Shown here: one piece after another, positions 1 through 13,029 of the stretch | Layout: the number at the start of each line of letters is the position of its first letter | How positions within the stretch are numbered: position 1 is the first letter of the stretch | Assembly: GCA_015852425.1 (NCBI GenBank) | Contig: JAAAIG010000214.1 | Coordinates: 1 to 17,204 of the forward strand | Direction of reading: 5' to 3' | Source: Gryganskiella cystojenkinii | Taxonomy: Eukaryota > Mortierellomycota > Mortierellomycetes > Mortierellales > Mortierellaceae | Length of the DNA stretch: 17,204 bases | Notes under the pieces: generated by a model | What the model was told of the DNA's origin: nothing | The model's input: the letters and a program-made list of their open reading frames with translations, nothing else | The model's database searches: none | Translations under genes and position numbers: made by a program

Positions 1-17
1 TGAATTCGGGTCAATGA

Positions 18-430
18 CTTGTAGTTGTGAAGGATTTTCATGGCGCAGTTCTTTCCATTTCGTGGAAAACAACTCCCAATGGCGCGTATCTTGCAACTGG
101 CTGCAGAGATAAGTCTGTTCGCGTGTGGCGAACCAAAGAAGAGGAGTGCAACTTTAAGTTTTGTCTGCATTGGAGTTCGGCATATGACAGACTTGCCGTG
201 TCAGACGCATCTTTTCAACACGCACGAGGGTTGGACAGGATTAATATGAAGCTATTACAACAGGGCGGGGCTGTGGGCGACCCAGAACCACAGATGACAC
301 CCTAGGTCGCGCTGGTAAGAAAGTGAGCACCCTGGTGTCTGCAGTATCAAAATTCAAGCAGCTGCGAAACAGCAATATGACGATGAGCTCATCCACACTT
401 GATTCCCCTGCTCAGCAACTGAACTTCTAA
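18..430 (+). pseudogene. C-terminal remnant of a WD40-repeat protein, frameshifted
   Basis: Frame 3 is open from 18 to the stop at 303-305 and contains a WD40 blade: FHGAVLSISW, then LATGCRDKSVRVWR, then LHWSSAYDRLAVSDAS and RINMKLLQQ. Fungal NACHT/WD40 proteins of Mortierella type end in a similar way (family knowledge from memory, not searched). After about 290 the coding look moves to frame 2, which runs TLGRAGKKVSTLVSAVSKFK and on to a stop at 428-430. That indicates a one-register frameshift between about 263 and 302. The first codons follow a stop at 15-17, but a plausible splice acceptor (cttgtag, ending at 24) means this could be the last exon of a gene that starts outside the window. 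Decayed copy is the favoured reading; an assembly indel in a live gene is the alternative. Confidence 0.5.
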
Positions 431-848
431 AACGTGAGTCTGGGCACCATGTGGGACTTGCAGTACGAGGTGTCAAAATAGCCCCGATGCTTGCGTTTTT
501 ATTTCAGTAACTGCACCACTAAGCTTTTATTCCCTTTTTTTTTTTTTTTGGCTTGATAGCAACGCCCGGAAGACTCGGAGATGAGTTACTGAGGCCGGAG
601 TACCCAAAAGACTTTCGTCCCTCTAGTATCGGTAATCCTCTTTGTTGCCACTCTCGTCTCGTCAGTCTGAAATCTCAAACATGTACACTAATACAGTATA
701 AGGAGGCAACCCTTCCCTCATCGAATTGTCAAAATGCATTGTTCCTTTGTGCATGTCTTCCAAATTATCTTCCCCAAAGTCCAGATGTGGACGGAACTAC
801 GTTGGAGCAGCAGGTGTTGAACTAGAAGGCAGGAGTGAGGAAATGATT
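431..848. other. Gene-poor spacer
   Basis: No convincing gene was seen here. A long T tract occurs at about 534-549, and a short open stretch follows it (about 560-630, reading LLRPEYPKDFRPSSI in one frame). That stretch could be a decayed exon but has no recognisable family and no clean gene model. Confidence 0.4.
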
Positions 849-854
849 TTTATT
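849..854 (-). terminator. Possible poly(A) signal AATAAA (minus strand)
   Basis: TTTATT on the plus strand reads AATAAA on the minus strand. It lies downstream of the decayed minus-strand coding remnant at 1139-1473 and could have been its 3' end signal. The hexamer is common by chance in AT-rich spacers. Confidence 0.2.
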
Positions 855-1138
855 ATTGACTGAAGATAAAAAGAGGGACGAGGACAAGATACTATCTATA
901 GGAGCATGGTTGGCAAGATTATAAAGAGGGACGCGTTGGAGACAATAGTAACAGAGCGGATTGATAGGATGACAGACAAGAACTGTTGGTGGGATAGAAC
1001 CTGGACAGGGGAGAAGATGATGACAGAAGCGGAATAGCTAATACAGGACGTGTTGTTGAAACAGTACTTGGAGCGCGTTGTGGAAACAAGAACTACTTGA
1101 GAAAGGAGGAAAGATGATCCCCCCTTCTTGCTCAACAA

Positions 1139-1473
1139 TCAAAAATTAATGAAAAAGAGCAACATACTGTACGCAGGAGGATCACCCTCGGGGGCGTCGA
1201 TAAAGACGGCGCTTTCGAATCCGGAGAAAAACTCCTGGACAATGGGACCAGCTACACTTCTTCTTGCTCAAGTCAAGGACGCACGTCTGAGATCCGACGT
1301 GGGCGGTGATAGTAGTGTTCTCGGCCAGAGGCGTATTCGCCGCGGCTACTTTTGTATTGATCCCTCTCACCACCTTCTCGGTCTCGGTGTCCTCTATGGG
1401 GATGATCATCATAGTTTCTACGAGAATATTTTGAGGAGTACGACTTATGATAGGCAACAGCGAGTTGGAGTAT
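1139..1473 (-). pseudogene. Decayed coding remnant, unknown family
   Basis: On the minus strand one frame is open from 1473 to a stop at 1273-1275. It is strongly enriched in R, D, E, H, Y, S and G (for example RGHRDREGGERDQYKSSRG), as in disordered RNA-binding or RS-like regions. A second minus-strand frame, open from 1267 to 1139, then reads RRSVAGPIVQEFFSGFESAV followed by FIDAPEGDPPAY, and then a possible splice donor gtatgt. The join needs a frame change with no room for an intron, so the stretch is probably a broken exon. I do not recognise the family. It lies downstream of the acetyltransferase 3' end, on the same strand. Confidence 0.3.
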
Positions 1474-1593
1474 TTAGGGGATTTAAGGTGGATCTGAAGG
1501 GTAGAGGAAAAGAGTTGAAAAGAAGAGAGAAAAAGAGGCGTGCTCTACTACGCTGGACAGTCATATCCGCGCCAAAGGCTTTTTTCATTATTT

Positions 1594-1604
1594 TTTATTT
1601 TATT
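1594..1604 (-). terminator. Two overlapping AATAAA poly(A) signals for the acetyltransferase gene
   Basis: The plus strand has TTTATT at 1594-1599 and 1599-1604, giving two AATAAA hexamers on the minus strand. They start 25 to 35 nt after the stop codon of the histone acetyltransferase gene (1629-1631), which suits a short 3' UTR. Confidence 0.55.
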
Positions 1605-1628
1605 GTGACAACACAGGCCTGGGAGTAT

Positions 1629-5060
<3,432 letters not shown>

Positions 5061-5637
5061 TCGAAGCTGCGTCGTTGGCGCGTGAAAGAGAGGAAAGAAA
5101 TGGGTGTCCAGACTACGAGGGCGATGAATGCAACAGGGTCCACAAGATGAGTTCGCCGATTTCTAAGGTTGATGTCCTGGATGCATTTCCTTCGAGCGTC
5201 TGTGCAAATGGACCCAAGTTTCGCGCAATATTTGCACGTGACCTGATCCAACCAAGCCACGTCACTTCCTTTGCGGTGATGCGGACATGGATGGACTCGA
5301 CATTCGACTTGTTGAGCTGAGAAAACACTATTCAGAGCGAATGGAGAAAAATCGCATCGATTTGATGACAGCCAACAAGTAAAAGGCCAAGAGGAGTCTC
5401 AACATCCAACGCCCAACTCAATGACCAACAGACCCCCGTTACAAACCCAAAATCACCTTCAGAATACCAGCTCGGGTCAAGTGCATCTGTGTATCATGAA
5501 GTACGAAGCAACTTTTCGAAGGGTGCGGGTATTTATTGCAAAGTCTGTAGCGATGGGCTGAAGTGGATCAGGGCGAAAAGGGTATTAACACGATATCACA
5601 AGGGGTTTAGAAAATGTACAAGGGCGAGAAAGGATTT
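5061..5637. other. Spacer: KAT6 5' leader/promoter and nuclease 3' UTR
   Basis: This lies between the acetyltransferase start and the nuclease stop, both on the minus strand. No further gene is supported. If the acetyltransferase transcript starts far enough upstream, its leader would carry two short minus-strand uORFs: 5303-5262 (13 codons plus stop, two in-frame ATGs) and 5186-5163 (7 codons plus stop). Longer open stretches here show no family resemblance. Confidence 0.4.
5532..5537 (-). terminator. Poly(A) signal AATAAA for the S1/P1 nuclease
   Basis: TTTATT on the plus strand is AATAAA on the minus strand, about 100 nt past the nuclease stop codon at 5638-5640. This is a plausible 3' UTR length. 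Confidence 0.45.
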
Positions 5638-7153
5638 TCATTGTCTGACAAAGCGCAATCTGCGAACGGGCTCTTGAACCAAGAGACGATCCTCTTCAAC
5701 GTTGTCCTGCGGCTGTTGTTGGTTTTCTGGCACGGGCGTATCGTAGATCTGGTTGAGCACAGCCGCCATACGGATACCACTCATGGTAATCAACTTTTGG
5801 ACCAAGTATCCGTTGTCCTCGCCCGTGACCTTCCCGAAGTACTCTTGAGAGTAGTCCTTCATCGCATCGTAGTCCTTCCAGACAAAGGTACAATCCAAAC
5901 TGTTCATGAACCTGGCCCACTCCATCGGGCACAACTTGGTGATTACTTGGGTTGTGTCTTGCCAAGGGTGGTCGCCTTGGTTCTTTTCGGGGTCGCAAAG
6001 GGTCCAGTTGGCGGCCTCGGGCTGCCAAAAATTGTTGGCCATGTCAATCATGTTGTCGAGGTACGCTTTGGGGTTGTTGTCGAAGCGATCCTTGATATCT
6101 TTCTATTGATCGTAACCAACGTCCACAAGAGATCCGTAAACCGTTAGTGTTTGCTCAATCTTTTACAGAGGCGAAAAGAACATAAAGCGGATTCAAAAAG
6201 CACGCAGACTGGCTGTAATTTTTTTCTTACAAGTATGAGCTGACCATCCCAGATCTTGTGCAGGTTCGTCTTGGCCCGTCCCCATTTGGCGGGGGCATCG
6301 TTTCCACCACGGGCCTTGCCAGAAGTATGCAAAGGTTGATGAACATCGCCCATAAAGTGGATAAAGAACCTCAGCGCATCCTCACGAATAGATCTTTGCT
6401 CTGGTGTCGTCGGTTTGGTAAGGTGGAACTGGTGCAGCGTCGCTGTCATGTTGAAGAGTCCATTGACGACATCCTTACCACTGTAGATGTACTGGAACTG
6501 ACAACTATCAGGAGGGTTATCACCTGGTGTATTGACGTAATGGAAGATAGAAGCCCATCTTTTTTTCGATAGTCGACAGAAGAAAAGCGTCAGTTAGGAA
6601 AGTCTTTTTTTTTCTGAGCCCTCAAGTCAGGGATGGTTGTTTGAGTCGTTCCGTGACCAGAGGACGAGGGTGGTGTCCCTTATTCAGCCCACTCAAATCG
6701 GACTGATCACATTTCGCAGATATAAATTTGAGTGGGGAATAAGGACACCCAGGACGAGGTCCAAAAAAGAAAGGTACGCTGAGTTGCTTTTCGTTTAGCC
6801 TTTACCTGTATTTAGCTTGCCCCTTGATAGTATCAGGCCATGGTGCAGCCTTGGACAAAAGACCATCGTAATATGGCGACAGGATCTCCTTGACTTGTTT
6901 GGCTGTCTCTGGAGTCAGGAAGAGCTGTGCGACTTGACCGGTCAACGTGTGGCCTGCGGAAATGAAAAGGAGATAGGAAAATTAGAGATCGATGGGATGA
7001 AAGTCTTCCTTTTGTTTTTTATATCTGTACAGAGCGTCAGCAAGGATAGCAAGACGGACAAGAAAACGCACCAAGAATGCCATATCCTTGAACGCAGCCC
7101 ATGGAAAGGAGCGAGAGGGTTGCAGCGGTAGCAAGAGAGACCGAGAAGCGCAT
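5638..7153 (-). CDS. Secreted S1/P1-family zinc-dependent nuclease
   Basis: Extracellular enzyme expected to cleave single-stranded DNA and RNA and to remove 3' phosphates, using three zinc ions. Four exons on the minus strand: 7153-7072, 6953-6806, 6558-6231, 6102-5638; 1023 nt, 340 aa. The start has a good context (tcaccATGcg) and is followed by a hydrophobic signal peptide of about 23 residues. The expected zinc ligands are present: H29 (GH at the mature N-terminus), D68, H83 (SIFHYVN), H144 and D148 (IHFMGDVHQPLH), H154, H177 and D181 (NLHKIWD). The usual mature N-terminal Trp is Tyr here (Y24, in YGILGH). The C-terminus has the usual helix (LVQKLITMSGIRMAAVLNQ) plus a polar tail of about 30 residues. 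Intron 2 (6559-6805, 247 nt) is the longest in the gene and holds a small MITE-like element. A CT-rich tract on the coding strand lies upstream of the start. Confidence 0.93.
6661..6669. repeat. Left copy of a 9-bp direct repeat (target site duplication)
   Basis: AGGACGAGG here is repeated exactly at 6751-6759, directly flanking the inverted-repeat element. The flanking bases differ, so the repeat is exactly 9 bp. Confidence 0.7.
6670..6750. mobile_element. 81-bp MITE-like element in the nuclease intron
   Basis: Non-autonomous DNA-transposon-like insertion without coding capacity. The left end GTGGTGTCCCTTATTC, then CCCACTCAAAT, matches the reverse complement of the right end (GGGTGTCCTTATTC, then CCCACTCAAAT) over about 25 bp with three small indels. 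About 26 bp lie between the arms. Exact 9-bp direct repeats (AGGACGAGG) flank it, as expected of a target site duplication. Nine-base duplications are typical of Mutator-like elements, though other superfamilies also give 8 to 9 bp, so the family is inferred only. It sits wholly in intron 2 of the S1/P1 nuclease. As RNA it would fold into a strong hairpin. Confidence 0.65.
6751..6759. repeat. Right copy of the 9-bp target site duplication
   Basis: AGGACGAGG, identical to 6661-6669. See the element between them. Confidence 0.7.
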
Positions 7154-7726
7154 GGTGACAGAAAGCCGCGAATAATGAATTTGCTAGAAAGAAAATGGGT
7201 CGAGAGAGTGTTTCCGCAAGTGTGTTTGTTGCTAATGAAGAAGGGGGGAAGGAAAGGAGAAAGGAATGAATGAGGGACGGCGGAATGAATGGAGGAATGA
7301 GAAGAAATGGAAAAGACGGGTCTGGGACTTGGTCACGGTCGCACCGACCTCGCACTTTTATTTTAGCTCCACCTGTGACAAGGCGAACGTGTCTCGAGAC
7401 TGCACCCTTGCTGGTCCAACATTTCTTCTTTTTATTTGCTCACCACTCTCTCCGACGAATTGTTGCTTTTTCTTTTGGATCGATCTTGGTAGCGATGCAA
7501 AGAGCTGCTGCAGACGATTGCAATCCTGCAAGATAACCGTTGTCCACAAAGGGGTAGAGGTTCTCAAATCGCGCGTGGTCAGTCAGTCACGTTTGTCGGT
7601 CTCTGGGACAGGGTTGGTGGAAAACTCAGGTCTCACTCTGTCCTCCCTCCCCTTGGAGAAAGAACCAAGAGAGTCAAACGACTTAAACCCGAGCATCACA
7701 AATGCGATAAAGAATGTCCTTCTCTT
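7154..7726. other. Spacer: nuclease promoter and NDK 3' region
   Basis: No gene supported. The part next to the nuclease start (about 7180-7310) is purine-rich on the plus strand, so CT-rich on the nuclease strand, with short GGAATGA repeats around 7263-7300. CT-rich stretches are common upstream of fungal genes. Open frames here lack family resemblance. Confidence 0.4.
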
Positions 7727-7731
7727 TTATT
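7726..7731 (-). terminator. AATAAA poly(A) hexamer overlapping the NDK stop codon
   Basis: On the minus strand the last codons AAA AAA TAA run into AAG, so an AATAAA hexamer spans the stop codon itself. If used, the transcript would end with a very short 3' UTR. Use is not shown by the sequence. Confidence 0.3.
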
Positions 7732-8561
7732 TTTTGTCCTTGGAATTGGCCCTTTGTTGCTGCTCTGCCTCCCACTTTCGCATGTCAAACTCTGGAAAAA
7801 AAAACTTGATCTCGTTATTAGCGGTCTCCACGGCATCTATCGTCGTTATGACAAAAAAAAAGGGGGGGTTAGGCTCGTCAGCTAGATCTCGTCGCCCAGC
7901 GTAAGAATAACAAACAAAAACAGAGGACCAGATAATATGTGTGAGTGTGATTTTTTTTACCAGATCCGTGAAAGGAATTCCTTGTGTCTGTCAAACCGTA
8001 CAGGGATCGCAGAGTAGTTGGAGCATTGATGCGAGCACTTGTGAAGGAACAGGGTATCTTATTATGTCAGTGTCAGGTCCGTCTTAAGCAGAAAAGGGAA
8101 TCAATTGTCACACGATCTCGAAAAAACGAGGATTCTTTTTTACCGAGGTGGGTGAGTGGGTCCGATAAGCGCCCGCCAGTCCCGAATAGCATCGGGTTTC
8201 TCTAAGATCAATGCATGAAAGTGCCCACTTTGAACACCAACAATAAAAACACGGAGAAGTCGGGTTTAATAAACTTGATCCAGAATTACGTCTCTAGTCT
8301 CTTCTTCCCCAGAATAGTAAAATCGATCAAGGTCGTTTACCTGGTCATGTATCCACAGAGCCGCTCGAAAAAGAACTTTCCGCGATGTTCACCGTAGAAT
8401 GACTCGGCATCGGTCTGTGACCATAGCAACTTTTTTTGAGCGACAATGTTGAATTCTTTCTGTTGAATGTGAGAAAAGACCTTGGCAGTCTTGATGCTGT
8501 TGGCGGTCAGGTCTGGCTTGAGCAGGGCCAAAGTCAATTGTGTCAACGGGCGTGGCGGCAT
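7727..8561 (-). CDS. NME6: Nucleoside diphosphate kinase, group II (NME6-like)
   Basis: Transfers the gamma phosphate from ATP to nucleoside diphosphates through a phosphohistidine; NME6-type members are often mitochondrial. Four exons on the minus strand: 8561-8341, 8227-8144, 8037-7961, 7836-7727; 492 nt, 163 aa, all GT-AG. The fold begins with LTLALLKPDL (conserved K15). FYGEHRGKFFFERLCGYM follows, then IGPTHPPRARINAPTTLRSL, where the Kpn-loop region is about three residues longer than in group I NDKs, as in NME6. LTDTRNSFHGSD then carries the catalytic His H125. The C-terminal tail FFFPEFDMRKW also matches NME6 style. The ATG at 8561 is the first in frame. No mitochondrial presequence is evident. 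The gene is divergent from the FIRRM-like gene across 266 bp. Confidence 0.92.
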
Positions 8562-8827
8562 TGTCCTAGTTTGGGTATGTATGAATGCGATTGTAGTCCG
8601 TTGTTTTGCTGCCAGGGGCAAGGTTGTTTGAGTGTGTTCGTCTATCTCCCCTCAAAACAACTTCCGATTCGACCAGGAGACTGCGATTTTTTTTTCTTGG
8701 TGGCGGTGGAAATCAAAACCCGCCACTCACGGGATGTCTGTTTTTGCCCCATTCCCCCATTCACGCATTAACGATTTTCACCGACATTCATCACAGAAGT
8801 CAAAAGGAATCCCAGCAGGAACCAACC
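8562..8827. promoter_or_regulatory. Shared divergent promoter region, NDK and FIRRM-like gene
   Basis: 266 bp separate the two start codons, which point away from each other, so both promoters must lie here or overlap the transcribed leaders. A T-rich run (8689-8698) is present. I see no clear TATA box or other named site. Confidence 0.5.
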
Positions 8828-11800
8828 ATGGAAATGCTCACGGAGACAACAACTCTCTCTGGACTATTGGACCTTGTCCGTACCTTCAATACCCTACCCA
8901 CAGGCGGCTCACCGAAATTGGAGGATTTGGTGGCGTTCAGGAGGAACCACAGGCCATCATTATCCGTCAAAGACCTGACCCTCGCTTTCAAGTGCTCTTA
9001 TTACAGTAATGGCAGTCCAAACATGCTGGGTGCTGCACCGTGATTGTGGACGGATCACATGTTCAAAATACTGATCTGCGATTTCTTTGTTATACCATAG
9101 CATTTCATATCCAATCGTTAAGCTGCAAAGTTATAGTGACAGACTGGCTGTCAGAACTTGTTCGAAGCTCAACACAGCTCAAGACAATTGTACAGGCGGT
9201 CCATGAGTTGACGACGGTACCGTACTGGAGCTGTAATTGATGATGATGTTGCCGAATTTCATGCTCAAGTGATGCTAAACTCGTCACACATGTTGCGAAC
9301 AATTAGGTCACGAGTCAGCTTTGTTTCGACAGAGAGGAAGCAGAGATATGGATGCCGGTGAGAAACCAACGTGCTCAATAAGAAGTATTCTTGCGGCGCC
9401 CTTTACGTCGGTAAATTTAACCATATGACATGCCCGTCCTTATCACAGGTTCTTGTCAGTCTTACTGGATTGACGGATGCTTGTCTCGTTGCTGTCAGCA
9501 AACTTCAAGTATCCCTCCTAGCGCGTTTTCTGGATGGTCCCGAGGCCATGGCTCTCTCATCGACAATTCTTAACGCAGGCATACGAGTTTTCCAGGTGAG
9601 TTGACCATCATATTCGCTTGCGCGTCTTGGACTCTTAACCACATCGCAATGACCCCCTTTGACCTTTCTGTTAATTCTTCGCCAATTGTATGAATAGCAT
9701 ATCGACAGGAGCAAGACTAATCAGGAACGATCAGAGGGGTACAGAACATGGAAGGACAAAACTTTCTCGATGAGTGTATCGTTTCAAAAGTTTATTGGCG
9801 AACAAGTCCAGGCCTCGGCAGAATTACGGGACCACGCAAGGACCCTGACAGTTCAAGGTAACCTTTTGCGGAGCAATTTATTTAGATACGATATGACAAG
9901 AACGGAGACTCACAAGCCTTTTTTTGTGTTGCAGTGTGCAACTTACTTTTCGTCTTTGCGGAGGAGGCTCGGTCCGAATACAAGTTTTTGAACTTGGCCT
10001 GCAAGTGTATTGATCAACTGCTCCCGTATTGCGAGGACAAGTCTCTCCAACTCGAGGTAAAAAAAAAAAGACTGGCAACGCATGTTGTAAAGCTCAAAGT
10101 CGGTATCGATGTTTAACGGTGCACATTTCTTCCTTGTATGTGTAGAGGTTCCGAGGAGTCAGTATTTTGTGTGACGGGCTCCATGGTACACTGGTCGAAC
10201 TTTATCACATATGCAAAGAGAAGGAAAAGATCCCACCCGAATTCTTTTCACGGCGACAGCGGATATCACAGTTTTACTGTCATTATATCAAGTCGATGGC
10301 CAGCCAACTTTTCAAATATATCTGTCAGGATGATCGGGAGAATGGGGAATGTCGAGGTATCCTTCGATATCTCTTGTTCTTCATGCGAGGGTAAGGTTTA
10401 CGTATCAAATGGAGGACGAGCTTTGAAACTGCATTTGTTCTTTTGCTCACATTATCGATAACATCTCTTAGGCGACTACTCACTAATTCGACCATGAAGA
10501 CGAATCATCCCAACATTCATTCCGAACTTCTGAAACTCGTCTACCTCATTGAGGATATTGTTCCGCTTGCCATGTTCCAGTCAAAGCTGGCGACGGACGA
10601 GCAAAGATTGGCCTTGATCTACGAGTTTGCCGTCGCTGGAGGGCCTCGTGTTGTTTTCCTCAGTTCGGCAGAACCGCTTTCGGAGCAGGAGTGGAGGCTG
10701 GGTCGCGTTTACTTTTTACTGAAGACCATGACGATATTTGACGAGTTCAGTCCTGCCCTTCGACTTCAACTATTCCCTCCGGAAGAGACAGGCTCTGGTA
10801 GTTCTCTTTTGAGGATGGTTGTCGAGTGCGTTGACAGTCTGGCATGGGACGAAATCTTATACCCCACGGAGGCGAGTGCAGATCATGACGGTGACCATAT
10901 GTCGATCGACATTGTCTCGGATCTATGTACCTTTGCCAATTTATTGTCGGAGCGCCAGTTTATTCGACTCCAGCTTGAAATGACCGAATTGGTTCTCGGG
11001 CGATCCGAGTTCTGGTCAATTTTGGCCAGAGACTGGTGGATTTGCCTCTCAGAACGACTGGGCGTGGACTTTACTCGGAGCACCATTGTTGTACTATCAG
11101 AGTTGGTAAGGATTTGAGCCGATGAATATTTGTCGGGCCGCCGTGTGACATTTGCTCTAAATTCTAACGAATACCCACACATTAGCTCTCTACACTACCA
11201 GTAGGAACCGCCAGCATGAAAATCAGCAATTTGATACGAGATTTGGTATCTACTCTTGATGACAAAGATCAGGTACGATATCTTTATTCGGAGTTTCTGT
11301 CAAGGACCTAAGTCACTGATAGTGATCGTGATCATGTTACTGACATGTTGCACGCGTTCTGTAGATGACTGTCAGTGGCGATATCGTTGAGTTTATGGAA
11401 CGGATTCTAGAGCGTGATGCTAGACCAGGCGACCTCTTTACATTCTTGACAAGTTTTCCGTTCGATATTCTAAAAGAATCGGTAAGTTTGCTTTTGTGTA
11501 CTTGGAACAGTGACCGAGCCTTGACCCAGTTATGCTAATCAACATTTTTTCGCAACGCTAGAGTCTAAACACAGTGATAACGATCTGTGTGGATGGCTGG
11601 AGGGAATGCTGCGACCTTTTGGTCGACGAAAAGTTTGTTTTGGAGGCGTTCTATACTATGGTGAGTCAAGCAGTAGTCAACAAATGACAATCCGAAGAAA
11701 ATTGGTTCAGTGTCTAACCATCGTTAAAACTGCCATTAGCACCAATACGTTGCCTGTCTGACGTCAATTTCATGCCGAGGTTCCAAGTCAACTTTCATCT

Positions 11801-12759
11801 CGACGGAAACGAGGGATCAACTGGTCCTCTGGAGCGTGGAAATCGTTGGAGGAACGCAAGACCTGCTACAGCTTGTTGAGGATGACGACATGTCGCTGTC
11901 AAAGGTATGACCGACGAAAGAAAGGGTTTGTGCTACATCATGCGTGACCTAACACAACTATCGTTCGCTGTGACTAGGTCAAGTGCACTATCGACGCAGT
12001 GATCGCATTCCTAGTGGCCATGAAACCCCTTGAGTTCCTAGAGACAAAAAAGGTACCTCTCCCAGCGTGGCCTGCTGTCTCTCAATTCTCAAGCAAACTA
12101 CTAACTTTTATCATCAATTTTTTCAAAACAAAAAAAGGTCCTGAATGCGATTTCCTCGTGGCAAAATATGACAGTGAAGAAGAGGCCAATATCTTGCACA
12201 ATCCTGGCAGCGTTTTTGGAGTCTTGCTCTACAGTCGTTTCCCAGGATGAGCAGCAGCAGGTAAGAAAGACAACATACCACGGCCGAACTTGAGTCAATT
12301 GATATTCAACTGACATGTTTTCATTTGGATTATTAGAATGAACTCCACTCTCTCCTCGCCATTTTATTTGAATCTCTTGGTCAAGACACTGATTCTACTG
12401 TCCAGCATGCTAGCTTGATGAGCATGGTATGTTAAGTCGTCGGTCCTCTATTTCCATGCTTCGATGCTGCTTCGGATATGATGTTCCGATCGCTAATAAT
12501 TTTACCCGCTCTGTAGGTATCGTTCTATCAAACGTCTGCTAGTTCTTCGCTAGTGAATATGATATCCTCGGCTGGTTGTGAAGATGTGCTACGCCTGCGA
12601 GACCAACATGGCTGCAACCAGGGAATTCTGGACGCGCGCTCAAACTTGGCACAAGCTCAAAAGAGAAAGGACGATTACCGCACTCGTGTGTTCCCAGACC
12701 TAACGTCCATCGCACAGTTACAATCATTACATACCATCGCGTTGTTGCAACAGTCATAA
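8828..12759 (+). CDS. Large helical protein, probable FIRRM/FLIP (C1orf112, DUF4487) homologue
   Basis: Sixteen exons: 8828-9005, 9101-9216, 9307-9357, 9449-9595, 9698-9857, 9935-10056, 10146-10390, 10472-11105, 11186-11272, 11365-11481, 11562-11660, 11740-11904, 11978-12052, 12138-12260, 12337-12426, 12517-12759. They total 2652 nt, 883 aa, with GT-AG introns of 73 to 102 nt. The product looks all-helical and soluble, without a signal peptide, membrane segment or catalytic motif. The assignment rests on overall length (human FIRRM is about 850 aa) and on remembered similarity of two blocks: residues 522-551 (LARDWWICLSERLG and following) and the C-terminal part (HSLLAILFESLGQDTDSTVQ to SLHTIALLQQS). 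In animals and plants this family binds FIGNL1 and removes RAD51/DMC1 from DNA. Gene structure is secure; the family is inference. It could be another ARM/HEAT-like protein. Confidence 0.6.
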
Positions 12760-13029
12760 AAAAAGGAGAGAGACGTGGAAAAAGAAGACGCAGACCACGA
12801 GATGAAAGATCAGATTTCTGGCCAAGAAAAAAAATCACCATTGGCATTAACAGTCACGCGTCCGTGTCAGTGCAACGGCCGCGCGACGTTCATCCCTCCT
12901 CGCTCTACTTCACATTTCTTTGTCCAATTCAACTCCAAAGCAGCAGCACCTTTTTTCACTCTCTCACCTCTTCCCTTTACTTTTAAGCAAGATTTCGATT
13001 GAAGAGAACGAAAGAAAACAGCCTTCACC
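12760..13029. other. Spacer: FIRRM-like 3' UTR and VPS18 promoter
   Basis: 270 bp between two genes on the same strand. ACGCGT (12856-12861), which resembles the fungal MCB cell-cycle box, occurs once. One hexamer is weak evidence. No gene was seen. Confidence 0.35.

Noticed and set aside
5696..6028. 110-aa minus-strand ORF overlapping the nuclease
   Set aside because: It is another frame of the same strand within the last nuclease exon, which carries the conserved C-terminal helix.
7266..7904. 212-aa plus-strand ORF
   Set aside because: It overlaps the last NDK exon in antisense and the rest is spacer. The composition is not protein-like and no motifs are seen.
8561..8621. Upstream extension of the NDK reading frame beyond its ATG
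   Set aside because: The frame is open, but the only upstream start would be a TTG. The ATG at 8561 aligns with the usual NME6 N-terminus.
9213..9357. Apparent frameshift in the FIRRM-like gene: the first frame stops at 9238-9240 while another frame reads openly to 9357
   Set aside because: A 90-nt GT-AG intron (9217-9306) with a gctaaac branch-like site removes the stop. It leaves exon 9307-9357 in the original frame, and the next junction then also fits in phase.
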